Positions 17,354-26,290 of a stretch of DNA of 64,000 bases are shown piece by piece; within the stretch, counting starts at the first letter, position 1; each line of letters opens with the position of its first letter. The stretch lies in contig NZ_JAMBOQ010000001.1 in NCBI RefSeq assembly GCF_023715685.1, forward strand, positions 310,001-374,000, read 5' to 3'. The position numbers were made by a program, and so were the translations under genes. This DNA comes from Priestia aryabhattai. GTDB taxonomy: Bacteria; Bacillota; Bacilli; Bacillales; Bacillaceae_H. The notes under the pieces were generated by a model, which was not told where the DNA came from, did no database searches, and was given only the letters and a program-made list of their open reading frames with translations.

Positions 17354-18481
17354 TTAATCTTCCACTGGGAACCAGCCTGGCGTGTTAATAACTGCTTGCC
17401 ACAGCGGGTCAGGAATCACAAGCTTTTCCTGATCTTTTCTGCTTAATGTTGTAACAATTTCATTTTCGCGGCCTTCTTTGACTTTTTGAACCCAGTCTGG
17501 ATCCATAATTAATTCGCGGCCAATAGCAAGCAGTGGAATACCCGTTTCAAGAGCTGCTGCTGCTTCGTCTGCTGTATGAATAGAACCTACGCCCATCACA
17601 GGCACGCGACTTCCTACTCGCTCTTGAATAATTTCAATACGTGAACGAGTATCTTCCACGCCTCGGCGCGGTTTTGACCAGAATTCCATTAGCGATACGT
17701 GAAGGTAATCAAGGTCTTTTGCAGCTAGTGCATCAACTAACTTCAATGTATCAGCCATTGTAATTCCAGGCGTTTCAGGCTCTTCTGGCGAGAAGCGATA
17801 GCCTACTAAAAACGGATCTTTTGCATAGTTAGAAACGGCTTGCTTTACTTCGTCTACGATTGCTAGCGGGAATGTTAAGCGTTTCTCTACGCTGCCACCC
17901 CATTTATCTTCACGACGATTAGAATGCGGAGAAAAGAACTGCTGAATTAAATAGTTATTTGCTCCGTGAATTTCAACTCCGTCAAATCCTGCTTCAATGG
18001 CACGGCGCGTCATTTCACCAAAATCGTGAATAATGCCTTCAATTTCTGCATTTGTTAACTCGCGAGGCACCGGTGCACCTTCTTGTTCTGCGGCAACAGC
18101 GCTTGCGCTAACAACATCTCCATTTGGAACCAGTTCAGGCGGGCACATGCGACCTCCGTGGAAAATTTGAAGAACTGCCTTTGCTCCTTGATCTTGAATC
18201 GCTGTTGCTAAACGGCGCAAGCTAGGAATCATTTCATCGCTGTCTGCAGCAAATTCTCCGTGAAATCCTTTGCCGTTCGGCGTTCCGTATGTACATGCTG
18301 TAATGACCATGCTAACACCTTTTGAACGTCGCACATAGTAGTCAACTTCTGCATTTGATACCGTTCCATCTTCATTTGATGAAAAATTTGTCATAGGTGC
18401 AAGAATAACGCGGTTATCTAATTTGATGCCATTTGAAAAAGCAAATGGCTGTAAAAGCGGCTCATACTTTTTATTCGTCAT
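17354..18481 (-). CDS. NADH-dependent flavin oxidoreductase (Old Yellow Enzyme family, YqiG-like)
   Basis: About 375 residues, FMN-binding TIM barrel. Visible: the N-terminal FMN motif NRVILAPMTNFSS, the active-site pair in GVEIHGANNYLIQQFFSPHSNRREDKWGGS, and the phosphate-binding VPVMGVGSIHTADEA. The family reduces activated C=C bonds in unsaturated carbonyl compounds and may detoxify electrophiles. It resembles B. subtilis YqiG. GGAGGG sets ATG 18481, ten codons after an alternative start. Two dyads upstream suggest regulation. A single gene. Confidence 0.87.
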   Translation of the reverse strand: MTNKKYEPLLQPFAFSNGIKLDNRVILAPMTNFSSNEDGTVSNAEVDYYVRRSKGVSMVITACTYGTPNGKGFHGEFAADSDEMIPSLRRLATAIQDQGAKAVLQIFHGGRMCPPELVPNGDVVSASAVAAEQEGAPVPRELTNAEIEGIIHDFGEMTRRAIEAGFDGVEIHGANNYLIQQFFSPHSNRREDKWGGSVEKRLTFPLAIVDEVKQAVSNYAKDPFLVGYRFSPEEPETPGITMADTLKLVDALAAKDLDYLHVSLMEFWSKPRRGVEDTRSRIEIIQERVGSRVPVMGVGSIHTADEAAAALETGIPLLAIGRELIMDPDWVQKVKEGRENEIVTTLSRKDQEKLVIPDPLWQAVINTPGWFPVED

Positions 18482-18525
18482 TTTATTTCCCTCCAAAAAT
18501 GATACGGTCAAAAATATTGGCGTAT

Positions 18526-18616
18526 TATAGGTAGAAACTGATTTTTCTTCCTATAAGTATGCGTATTTTAAAACTGTAACTTTAAAATATACTGTGATTG
18601 TAATCTGTACAGTTTT
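18526..18616. promoter_or_regulatory. Two dyads upstream of the Old Yellow Enzyme gene
   Basis: TATAGGTAGAAA (18526) and TTTCTTCCTATA (18544) are inverted, 11 of 12 matching, 45 bases before the start. Further up AAAACTGTA (18570) and TACAGTTTT (18608) form a perfect 9-bp inverted repeat 29 bases apart. Possible operator sites. Confidence 0.35.
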
Positions 18617-18645
18617 ACCTGTCAAAGAATATGACTTTCTAACAT

Positions 18646-18676
18646 AAAAAGCACTCATATACTGAGTGCTTTTTTA
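18646..18676 (-). terminator. Terminator of the FbpA-like gene
   Basis: AAAAGCACTCA and TGAGTGCTTTT pair perfectly (11 bp), with T runs on both sides. Confidence 0.88.
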
Positions 18677-18862
18677 TCATTGCGAAAGAGGTTTCTGATT
18701 ATACATGAATGCTTTCACTTTTACATATTGAGCTTCTAACTCTTGAAGTGTCAGTTCGTATAGGTGCCGATTTCCTTTTTTATAAATACCAAAATTCAAT
18801 AGCGCATTAATAAACCAATTTTTCTTATGTTCCGTTTCAGGCTGTGTGTGTTGTTTCACCAT
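18677..18862 (-). CDS. Small FbpA-like protein (Fur-regulated basic protein family)
   Basis: 61 residues. The core WFINALLNFGIYKKGNRHLY followed by ELTLQELEAQYVKVK matches my memory of the FbpA family, small basic proteins which in B. subtilis are part of the Fur-controlled iron-sparing response. I see no clear Fur box upstream, so iron control here is not supported by sequence. AGGTGG selects ATG 18862 over GTG 18871. Closed by its own terminator. Confidence 0.65.
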   Translation of the reverse strand: MVKQHTQPETEHKKNWFINALLNFGIYKKGNRHLYELTLQELEAQYVKVKAFMYNQKPLSQ

Positions 18863-18970
18863 TTCCACCACCTACGTTCATCTCACATTAATTTTGCAAA
18901 GCGTTTGCTTTTACATAAATGATTTTACTTCTGCACGATGAAAAAACAGTGAAATACAAAGCTTTTTTAT

Positions 18971-19864
18971 TTAAATTTCTGTAGCAGGACCCGCAAATTT
19001 TTTACGTCTCTTCATACTCGTTAATATTTTTTCAATATAATAAATAACAATAATAAAAACAGACATAATAGCAAAATAAGTACCGATCACAACCAAAGGA
19101 TTCGGACTTTCAAATCCGCCTTCTTTTCCTTTCATTCCTCTTTCCGGCCCTCCGCCATCGTGATCAAAATTCGGACGTTCGCGACCAGCAGCTGCCGTCG
19201 CAGAAGATTTGTTCTCACTAAATGAATGGCGATCAAAATCCGGCTTTCCGCCGCCTTTTTGTGGCATATCTGAGGAACTTAAATTCATTACTCTTGCTAC
19301 TCCTCCAAGCTTCCCAAGAAAACCAGTCTCATTTATTTCATATATTCCAACCACTAACAGCACAACGGTCGCGAGCTTAGCTACTATGCTCAAGCTTTTC
19401 TTTGACTTTTTGAATTTTGTCATGTTTTTACATACATTTATGACCCATTGCCAATGGAGACCTATGTGAGCCGCTACTAAAACTAATACTAAAAACGATA
19501 CCGAAATATGCGAAATCTTAAACCACTGTTCATTGCTTACATTAATATTTGGAAATACTACTCTTGAAATAAAAATACCGCTGATCATAATAAACGACAT
19601 CGTAATCAACAGCATTACATTTAAAAAGTAACCGAACTTTGTTCTGCGCGGAAGCTTGCGGTCAAATAATTTAACCGTGACTTTCTTTACCCACTGCCAG
19701 TTTAGTAGCACATGGGTTAAAAAGGCGACGGCAATCGCTAGCCCCGCAATTTCATGAAACGTTAATCCTCCCAATACCTGTTTGTTAAAAAATAAAACAA
19801 ACGTAACGGCCATTAAAAGATCCAGTCCAAACCTGACGTACATCATCTTTTTCACTTTATTCAT
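18971..19864 (-). CDS. DUF4405 membrane protein, possible b-type cytochrome
   Basis: 297 residues with about six membrane segments. The first two pairs carry histidines in repeated settings (LTFHEIAGLA, FLTHVLLNWQWV; then KISHISVSFL, AAHIGLHWQWV), the arrangement expected of haem ligands in DUF4405/cytochrome b561-like proteins. A hydrophilic glycine- and charge-rich outer loop of about 75 residues (roughly 180-255) precedes the last membrane segment and a basic tail. GAGGAG precedes the ATG. Electron transport across the membrane is a reasonable guess. No obvious partner is adjacent. Confidence 0.72.
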   Translation of the reverse strand: MNKVKKMMYVRFGLDLLMAVTFVLFFNKQVLGGLTFHEIAGLAIAVAFLTHVLLNWQWVKKVTVKLFDRKLPRRTKFGYFLNVMLLITMSFIMISGIFISRVVFPNINVSNEQWFKISHISVSFLVLVLVAAHIGLHWQWVINVCKNMTKFKKSKKSLSIVAKLATVVLLVVGIYEINETGFLGKLGGVARVMNLSSSDMPQKGGGKPDFDRHSFSENKSSATAAAGRERPNFDHDGGGPERGMKGKEGGFESPNPLVVIGTYFAIMSVFIIVIYYIEKILTSMKRRKKFAGPATEI

Positions 19865-20029
19865 TCTCCTCAGCTATGTATTTGTCAAAACAACCTCTTT
19901 TTCATATTCTTCAATGTACGCAGATTTGGTGAAAACTAGGTGAAACGACTGATTTTTTTACCAAAATAACCAGTCCTGAGTTCTATAAAAAACCAAGTTC
20001 AATCATTTTCACTTTTTCAAAAATAGCTG

Positions 20030-20058
20030 TTGACAAAGAAAAAAGAAGCACGTATAGT
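20030..20058 (+). promoter_or_regulatory. Sigma-A promoter of the T-box leader
   Basis: TTGACA (20030-20035), 17 bases, TATAGT (20053-20058); it stands about 45 bases before stem I of the T-box. Confidence 0.8.
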
Positions 20059-20099
20059 AATGGTTATTCATCAAGAACTTTCAGATTTTAATTAAAAAC

Positions 20100-20364
20100 A
20101 CAGCGATTGGGAGTAGTAGAAGCTCATTATTCGGTCAAGAGAGCTACGGGTTGGTGTGACGTAGTCCAATAATACTTTGAACTCGCCCAGGAGTGGTAAT
20201 TCAGAAAGAATGCAGAAGTGTTCTCTAAGTTTTAACGTCTAACCTTCGTTATCAGGTTTTAAGCAGGGTTCTTTAAGAACCAACAAGAGTGGTACCGCGG
20301 TTAGCTAAAGCTTATCGTCTCTTCTCTCATTTGATAATGAGGTAGGAGACGATAAGCTTTTTTT
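20100..20364 (+). promoter_or_regulatory. T-box leader RNA, leucine specifier
   Basis: A tRNA-sensing riboswitch. Stem I begins GCGATTGGGAGTAGTAGAAG; the apical part has GAGAGCTACGGGTTGG; the specifier loop GAA-CTC-G (CTC at 20182-20184) reads a leucine codon. The T-box sequence AGAGTGGTACCGCGG lies at 20286-20300. It is followed by a perfect 15-bp terminator stem (20307-20321 with 20346-20360) and a T run. Uncharged tRNA-Leu would stabilise the antiterminator and turn on the permease gene. Confidence 0.93.
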
Positions 20365-20392
20365 ATTTTATAAAAAAGTGGAGGGAAATGTC

Positions 20393-21763
20393 ATGAAGAA
20401 GGACAACCAAGGTTTGCAGCGAACAATGACTTCACGTCACATTATGATGATGGCGCTAGGTGGAGCGATTGGCGCTGGTTTATTTAAAGGAAGCAGCTCG
20501 GCTATTGATATGGCAGGACCATCTGTTATCATTGCCTACTTAATTGGCGGAATTATTTTACTATTTATCATGCAAGGTCTTGCTGAAATGGCGGTTCGAA
20601 ATAGTGAAGCACGAACGTTTCGTGATTTAGTTCAATCGATTTTAGGAAACTATCCCGCTTACTTTTTGGACTGGATTTATTGGAAAATGTGGGTATTAAA
20701 CATTGCAGCTGAAGCCGTTGTAGCCGCTATTTTTATTCAGTACTGGCTTCCTGATTATCCAATTTGGATGCTTGCTTTAGGCGTATCCGTTATTGTCACA
20801 GTCATTAACTTGCTTTCAGTTAAAGCATTTGCTGAAACGGAATACTGGTTAGCTTTAATTAAAATTACGGTCATTGTAATCTTTATCATCGCTGGACTTC
20901 TGTTACTGTTTGTATCATTCGGTCACCATACCGCAGCGGGTTTTTCTAATTTAAGCGATCACGGCGGTTTCTTTCCAAAAGGACCAACTGGGTTAATTAC
21001 GGCGATGTTAGTTGTCATCTACTCTTACGGCGGAACTGAAATCATCGGGGTAACGCTAGCTGAAACAAAAAACCCTGAAAAAGTAGTACCAAAAGCTGTG
21101 CGCAGCACATTAACGCGCATCATTGCTTTTTATCTGTTCCCGTTTTTTATCATCGTGAGCTTAATTCCTTGGAATGAAGTGAACGGCGTTTCCCAAAGTC
21201 CCTTTGTTATGGTATTTAAAATGATTGGCATTCCCGGAGCGGATCATATTATGAATGCTGTTATCTTGTTAGCCGTTATTTCTTCTATGAACTCAGGACT
21301 TTACGGTTCATCACGTATTTTGTACACGCAAGCAGTAGACGGTCGAGTGCCAAAGATATTTTCGAAACTTTCTGTTAACAAAGTTCCTGTCTATGCAATC
21401 TTAATGTGTACATCATCCCTTTATGTCGGCGTGTTGATTTCCTTATTCGCAGGAAGTAAAACATTTGATTATCTGATGGGATCTTTAGGGTATACGGTGT
21501 TGTTTATTTGGTTGATTATTGCGATTGCACACTTAAAGTCCCGCAAAGTTCAGCCAGAAGCATCGAGCAGCTACTCTGTTAAATGGTTTCCTTATACAAC
21601 GTGGGCTGCCCTTATTGCACTAAGCGCTATTTTAATTGGCGTTATCTGTACAACATCCGTTGTTATTACGACTATTACACTAGCTATCTATTTATTTATT
21701 ACAGCTACGTATATCTTTAAAGGTCGCTTTTATCAATCTTCAGCAGTTAAGCACGCTAAATAA
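20393..21763 (+). CDS. APC family amino acid permease under leucine T-box control (YvbW-like)
   Basis: 456 residues, twelve membrane segments, with the amino acid permease opening LQRTMTSRHIMMMALGGAIGAGLFKGSSSAI and the conserved IYSYGGTEIIGVTLAETKNPEKVVPKA. Imports an amino acid with protons. The T-box directly upstream has a CUC (Leu) specifier, so it most likely takes up leucine or a branched-chain relative when charged tRNA-Leu is scarce; B. subtilis YvbW is a known permease with a leucine-type T-box. ATG 20393 follows GGAGGG; an in-frame GTG at 20378 overlaps that site. Confidence 0.88.
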   Translation: MKKDNQGLQRTMTSRHIMMMALGGAIGAGLFKGSSSAIDMAGPSVIIAYLIGGIILLFIMQGLAEMAVRNSEARTFRDLVQSILGNYPAYFLDWIYWKMWVLNIAAEAVVAAIFIQYWLPDYPIWMLALGVSVIVTVINLLSVKAFAETEYWLALIKITVIVIFIIAGLLLLFVSFGHHTAAGFSNLSDHGGFFPKGPTGLITAMLVVIYSYGGTEIIGVTLAETKNPEKVVPKAVRSTLTRIIAFYLFPFFIIVSLIPWNEVNGVSQSPFVMVFKMIGIPGADHIMNAVILLAVISSMNSGLYGSSRILYTQAVDGRVPKIFSKLSVNKVPVYAILMCTSSLYVGVLISLFAGSKTFDYLMGSLGYTVLFIWLIIAIAHLKSRKVQPEASSSYSVKWFPYTTWAALIALSAILIGVICTTSVVITTITLAIYLFITATYIFKGRFYQSSAVKHAK

Positions 21764-21801
21764 AAAACGCCCCCTCTGCATCGTCAGAGGAGGCGTTTTT
21801 T
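21762..21801. terminator. Bidirectional terminator after the permease
   Basis: AAAACGCCCCCTCTG and CAGAGGAGGCGTTTT pair with one mismatch, between A and T runs, between convergent genes. Confidence 0.88.
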
Positions 21802-21804
21802 CCG

Positions 21805-23031
21805 TTAAAATGTTAAGTACCAATAGCCAAGTACAAAGCCAATATAGTTACCAATAATATAGCCAAGCGTTCCCACTACCAAGATAGGACCAATCAAGCT
21901 TCCCCATCCTTTAGCAATCGCCATCGCACTTGCTGTTGTAGGTCCCCCTACCGTTGCATTACTCGCCAGTAAAATATGCTCTAAATCAATTTTAAATACT
22001 TTTCCTAAAAGCAGTCCCACTATTAAATTACTCATTCCTACAATGAACACAAATAGGATTAAAAGCGGTGCTTTTTCAACAATTAATGGAATGGACGCCG
22101 GTACTCCGATTACAACAAAGAAAATATAAATGAAGTACGTGCCGATTTCTTGGCTTCCGCTAATGTTTTTAAAATAAGAAGGAAACAGATAAATGACAAG
22201 AAACGTAAGCGTGGAAAGCAATAAGTATTTTTCGCTTAAAATAGTATGTAATAACGTTTGAAATATCGAAACATTTGCACCGGTTGGAATGATTGTTCCA
22301 AACCATCCGGCTAATTTAAACGACACAACCACTAGAAAAAACGATGTACCAATTGAAGCCGCAACGTCTTTTAACGAAATTTCTTTTTTCGCCCAATATT
22401 TTTCTGCAAGCGTATGACGGTCACTTTCTCCATTTTGCCCAGCCTCTACTTCTTGAATATGTGGCGTCTTAAAATGCTTTCTAAAAAACTTCATAGAAGG
22501 AATAAACATATACACGGCAAACAGTAAAGCCATGACCATATTATCAGCAACCACCGTGGCCGAAACCATTTGGCTTGATGGTTCAAACTTGGCCGTAACG
22601 GTAGCAAAGTTAACCCCTCCACCTACGTAAGAAGCCCCGATAGCAGCTGCAATTTTTGCTAGTTCGGAAATATAATCTTTTAATAACAAGAAGCCGACCG
22701 TGCTCCCTATGACCGTGCCTACTGCACAGATCAAGAAAATAAAAAGCAGTTTACGGCTTTCTTGAAATAATTCTTTCATATTAACCTGAAATAGCAGCAA
22801 AGGAATGGCAAGCGGCACTAGATAAGCCCAAACCGCATCATAAACCGGAGACTCTGTTGGAATGATTTTTAAATTTGATAAAATAAGCGCCCCTGCTAGC
22901 GCAATAATCGCTCCTGACAGAAAAGAAGCCCACTTATACTTTTGTTCAAGAAAAATACTAATAGAAGCCCAAATCGCTAGAATTCCCCATAGTGCCCACG
23001 TATCATCAGCTTGAATAATAGTAAAAAGCAC
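21805..23031 (-). CDS. DUF819 family membrane protein (YjcL-like)
   Basis: 408 residues, about ten membrane segments, with the DUF819 signatures LVPLAIPLLLFQVNM, IGASYVGGGVNFATV and ASNATVGGPTTASAMA. The family resembles a transporter fold but no substrate is established. The start is a GTG with AAGGAG 7 bases upstream. It ends against the terminator shared with the permease. The TetR regulator gene upstream is closed by its own terminator, so this gene has a separate promoter. Confidence 0.83.
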   Translation of the reverse strand: MLFTIIQADDTWALWGILAIWASISIFLEQKYKWASFLSGAIIALAGALILSNLKIIPTESPVYDAVWAYLVPLAIPLLLFQVNMKELFQESRKLLFIFLICAVGTVIGSTVGFLLLKDYISELAKIAAAIGASYVGGGVNFATVTAKFEPSSQMVSATVVADNMVMALLFAVYMFIPSMKFFRKHFKTPHIQEVEAGQNGESDRHTLAEKYWAKKEISLKDVAASIGTSFFLVVVSFKLAGWFGTIIPTGANVSIFQTLLHTILSEKYLLLSTLTFLVIYLFPSYFKNISGSQEIGTYFIYIFFVVIGVPASIPLIVEKAPLLILFVFIVGMSNLIVGLLLGKVFKIDLEHILLASNATVGGPTTASAMAIAKGWGSLIGPILVVGTLGYIIGNYIGFVLGYWYLTF

Positions 23032-23124
23032 AAGCTACTCCTTTCTTTCCCTTTAGAGGAAATGGAATTTTCAGAAAATACACTCTTAAATTTTATCAAT
23101 ATATGCCAAATTCCGTCAATCCAT

Positions 23125-23156
23125 AAAAAAGCTTTCCACTTTAAAAGTGAAAAGCT
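23125..23156 (-). terminator. Terminator of the TetR regulator gene
   Basis: AGCTTTCCACTTT and AAAGTGAAAAGCT pair with one wobble; on the minus strand TTTTTT follows. Confidence 0.75.
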
Positions 23157-23161
23157 ACTTT

Positions 23162-23728
23162 TTATTTACGAACAAGAACCGGAATCTTCTGCTGAATCTG
23201 CTGCAAAGGAGCGCTTGTTTTTTCTGTTAACGAACGCAAAATGCCGCCTTCTATCATACAGTTAATTACAACTGCGAGCTCTCCTGCTTGCTTCTCTTGA
23301 AATCCGCTCTCTATCATTTTCTCTCTAAAAAGTTTTTCCCAATCTTGAAACGCGGCGTAGCAGACTTCGCGAAGCTGTTCATTAATAAGCGCTGTTTCTC
23401 CAGCCATCAGTCCAACAGGCATACCAGCAATACTTTCTTCGTGTTCAAACTGCTTGGACAATTCTTCAATAAAATACTGAATAGCCTGCGCTGCATCAGA
23501 AGATTGATTTAAGCTTTCTTTAATTTGAACTTGGACGTACTTATTCGTATATTGAACAGCGTGAATTGCCAGTTCTTCTTTCCCTTTTGGAAAATAATAA
23601 TAAAGAGACCCTTTTGGCGACCCACTCTCTTTAATAATTTGATTTAATCCTGTTGCATGATAGCCTTGCAGCTGAAAAAGCCGCGATGCTGTTTCTAAAA
23701 TCTTATCGCGTGCATTTGCTTTCTTCAC
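23162..23728 (-). CDS. TetR family regulator, LmrA/YxaF type
   Basis: 188 residues. The N-terminal TetR domain reads ARDKILETASRLFQLQGYHA, with the recognition helix at SGSPKGSLYYYFPKGKEELA; the proline-glycine SPKGSLYYYFP motif and the C-terminal domain resemble LmrA/YxaF, which in B. subtilis respond to flavonoids. A 27-bp dyad 24 bases upstream is a plausible auto-operator. GTG start with GGGGAGG about 10 bases away. Targets other than itself are not evident; no drug pump is adjacent. Confidence 0.87.
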   Translation of the reverse strand: MKKANARDKILETASRLFQLQGYHATGLNQIIKESGSPKGSLYYYFPKGKEELAIHAVQYTNKYVQVQIKESLNQSSDAAQAIQYFIEELSKQFEHEESIAGMPVGLMAGETALINEQLREVCYAAFQDWEKLFREKMIESGFQEKQAGELAVVINCMIEGGILRSLTEKTSAPLQQIQQKIPVLVRK

Positions 23729-23751
23729 AAAAACGATGCCTCCCCTATATA

Positions 23752-23778
23752 ATAAGTGGTTTCTATAACACTACTTAT
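23752..23778. promoter_or_regulatory. Operator-like dyad of the TetR gene
   Basis: ATAAGTGGT (23752-23760) and ACTACTTAT (23770-23778) are inverted with 8 of 9 matches and a 9-base centre, right upstream of the regulator start. Confidence 0.5.
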
Positions 23779-23849
23779 CATATAAGGAAATGAAATTTTT
23801 GTCAAAATAAAGTGAATATTTTACCATTTTCAGTTTCTTTTTTTATTCC

Positions 23850-24488
23850 TTATGACCTAATGATCGTTTTTCTTACTTCCTCTGCTAATGGTTGAAGAGG
23901 CGTAATAATACGACCGCTTACCTCCTCTGCCGCTTCTACCATCGAAAGCTGCGCCACTGAAACAACAGCGTCATGCTCTTTCATTAACTCATGTAAGACA
24001 TGCTTCACCTTTTGTTTATACTCTTTTAGGTTGCCGTTCATTACTAGTTCAAAAGCACCTTCTATAACAACAGGGCGAACCTTTATTTTTACATTTTGAT
24101 AAAATGCAAATTCATCTAGGCGCTTCATCGTTCCTTCTACGGTCTCCGGATTTGTAAACACGATAAGCTGCCGTTCTTCTATTTCACATATTCGGCGAAA
24201 ATAAGGCTCGTCGATTTTAATAACGGGAATGTCGCTTGTAAATGTTTGGGGTAAAAGAGCAATGTAGTTCGTACACGTCAGTAAAATGGCATCCGCTGAA
24301 CATTCCTCCATCCATTTTAACTGCTTCTCTACTTTTGCAGCTGCTGACTCCGCTGCAAATTTAGGGTCGGTTGTTACCCGGTGTACAAGTCCAGGGTCTA
24401 CGAAATGCATACAGTTCGCAAACGACAGTGCTTTTTCTATATAAGAGATGTTCGAATGATGAGCGTGCAGGCAAGCAATTTTATTCAT
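23850..24488 (-). CDS. Aspartate/glutamate racemase-like protein
   Basis: 212 residues. One conserved cysteine setting is visible, ADAILLTCTNYIALLPQTF, equal to the first catalytic Cys of the Asp/Glu racemase family; near the expected second Cys (VVSVAQLSMVEAAEE) there is no cysteine, so classical two-base racemisation is doubtful and the protein may act as a related lyase, isomerase or sensor. The start overlaps the LysR stop by four bases (ATGA), showing translational coupling. The LysR regulator may control or be controlled with it. Confidence 0.68.
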   Translation of the reverse strand: MNKIACLHAHHSNISYIEKALSFANCMHFVDPGLVHRVTTDPKFAAESAAAKVEKQLKWMEECSADAILLTCTNYIALLPQTFTSDIPVIKIDEPYFRRICEIEERQLIVFTNPETVEGTMKRLDEFAFYQNVKIKVRPVVIEGAFELVMNGNLKEYKQKVKHVLHELMKEHDAVVSVAQLSMVEAAEEVSGRIITPLQPLAEEVRKTIIRS

Positions 24489-25384
24489 AGTTCTCCTCCT
24501 GTATGATGTTCTTTGAAATACTGAATTAAAAATTCCTGAAACTTTTTCGCAACAGGAGTTAAATATTTATCCTTGTTCCACGCAATCCCAATTACCCTTG
24601 AAGCTGTGTCTTCTTTGAGCTTTATTTTTTTTATGGCTCGCAAGTCCACTCCCTTTATTTCAGGAAGCAAGGCAACCCCTACATGAGCCGCTACAAAACC
24701 AATCACCGTCAAAAATTCTTCTCCTTCAAACGTAATATTTGGGACAATTTCGGCTTCTTCAAACAGCTGATCAAAAATTGTTCGGCTTCCATATCCTTTT
24801 TTTAAAGCGATAAACGATTCATGAGCCAAATCTGAAATCGAAAGCACTTGCTTTGAGGCAAAAGGATGCGTATCAGGGACATACGCGTACAGCTCGTCTC
24901 TCCATAAATATTCCCACTGAATTCCTGACCTGGATTCCGTTACGGAAGACATGCAAAAATCAATTTCCCCCGTTTGAAGCTGATCGAGCATGATGTTCGT
25001 GGCGTTCTCAAAAATTTGAAATTGAACGTTCGGATACTCTTGTAAAAAAGCATGAACTAGTTTTGGGACGGACGAAGCGCCTAATGATTTTAAAAAAGCA
25101 AACGAAATACTGCCGCGGTGAGGATGAATCAAATCTGAAAGCTCACGTTTAGCTTCTTCCATTTCGTTTAATACTTTAGCCGTTCGTTCGTAAAAAAGCC
25201 GTCCGTATCGATTTAAAATGACTTGCCTTCCTTTTCGTTCAAACAGCGGCACGCCAAGCTCTGATTCTAATTTAGAAATTGAACGGCTGAGCGTAGGCTG
25301 TGCGATTGATAATTGTTCCGCTGCCTTTGTGAAATGTTCCGTTTGAGCTACAACATTAAAATATTCAAGCTGCTGCCATTCCAT
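24485..25384 (-). CDS. LysR family transcriptional regulator
   Basis: 299 residues: N-terminal winged HTH (QQLEYFNVVAQTEHFTKAAEQL; QPTLSRSISKLESELGVPLFERKGR) and a LysR substrate-binding domain. It is coupled to the racemase-like gene downstream and divergent from the TauE-family gene at 25540, the classical LysR arrangement, so the exporter is a likely target. The intergenic region is AT-rich with no clear T-N11-A site. The inducer is unknown. Confidence 0.9.
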   Translation of the reverse strand: MEWQQLEYFNVVAQTEHFTKAAEQLSIAQPTLSRSISKLESELGVPLFERKGRQVILNRYGRLFYERTAKVLNEMEEAKRELSDLIHPHRGSISFAFLKSLGASSVPKLVHAFLQEYPNVQFQIFENATNIMLDQLQTGEIDFCMSSVTESRSGIQWEYLWRDELYAYVPDTHPFASKQVLSISDLAHESFIALKKGYGSRTIFDQLFEEAEIVPNITFEGEEFLTVIGFVAAHVGVALLPEIKGVDLRAIKKIKLKEDTASRVIGIAWNKDKYLTPVAKKFQEFLIQYFKEHHTGGEL

Positions 25385-25539
25385 TTTTTCACACCCTTTA
25401 CTTATTACATAATACTATTAATTTCATATAAATTATACATTGGACGTCATAAAAAATTCATGTTTAAATGAAGAACGTAGCACTTGCCGAAAATGTTATG
25501 TGTCTGCATAGAATAAGTGTTGAAAGAAGGAATTGGTTT

Positions 25540-26289
25540 ATGGATGTTTCAATTGTTTTAACAATGTTAGCCGTCGGACTGATCTTAGGATTTGTCGGGG
25601 CAGGCGGATCAGGTTTTATTATTTCAATTTTAACGCTGCTGTACGGCGTATCTGTACACGTTGCTCTCGCAACGGCTCTTACCGCAATGATTTTCTCTTC
25701 TTTATCTGGCGCAGTCAGTCATTATCGTGAAGGTAACGTATCTTTAAAATCCGGTATCTCTGTTGGTATCCTCGGCGCATTAGGGGCTTGGATTGGGTCT
25801 AACCTTTCATCATTTATCCCAGAAGGCGAGCTAAAATGGCTAACAGCCGGCATGCTTTTATTATCTGGTGTTTTGCTTTGGCTGCGAATGTTTTTATTTT
25901 CCCGTCAGCAAAAAGAACGTACTATTCCAACAGGAGCTAAATTTGTCGTCTATTCTTTACTAATTGGCTTGATTACCGGCGCTCTGTCAGGAATGTTTGG
26001 AATTGGATCAACTCCATTTATCCAGCTTGGCCTTATGATGGTGTTAGGCTTGTCTATCCGCCAGTCCGCTGGGACGACGATGCTCGTTATTATTCCGATT
26101 GCGATCGGCGGAGGAATGGGCTATTATCAGCAAGGCTTTTTAGATATTCCGCTTCTGATTCAAGTAGTTGTAGGCACAATGGTCGGTTCATACATTGGAG
26201 CAAAGTTTACAAATCGCGTACCTGCTCCCGTGTTAAAAACTTCCCTTGTGGCACTGCCTATTTGCTCTAGCTTCCTCCTTGTTATTTAA
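25540..26289 (+). CDS. TauE/SafE family membrane protein (second copy)
   Basis: 249 residues, eight or nine hydrophobic segments, with glycine-rich family motifs GFVGAGGSGFIISILTLLYG and GALSGMFGIGSTPFIQLGLM. Candidate exporter of sulfite, sulfonates or organic anions. ATG 25540 is set by AAGAAGGAA; upstream in-frame starts lack such a site. Divergent from a LysR-racemase pair, which may control it. Not closely similar by eye to the TauE protein at 2644. Confidence 0.84.
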   Translation: MDVSIVLTMLAVGLILGFVGAGGSGFIISILTLLYGVSVHVALATALTAMIFSSLSGAVSHYREGNVSLKSGISVGILGALGAWIGSNLSSFIPEGELKWLTAGMLLLSGVLLWLRMFLFSRQQKERTIPTGAKFVVYSLLIGLITGALSGMFGIGSTPFIQLGLMMVLGLSIRQSAGTTMLVIIPIAIGGGMGYYQQGFLDIPLLIQVVVGTMVGSYIGAKFTNRVPAPVLKTSLVALPICSSFLLVI

Positions 26290-26290
26290 G

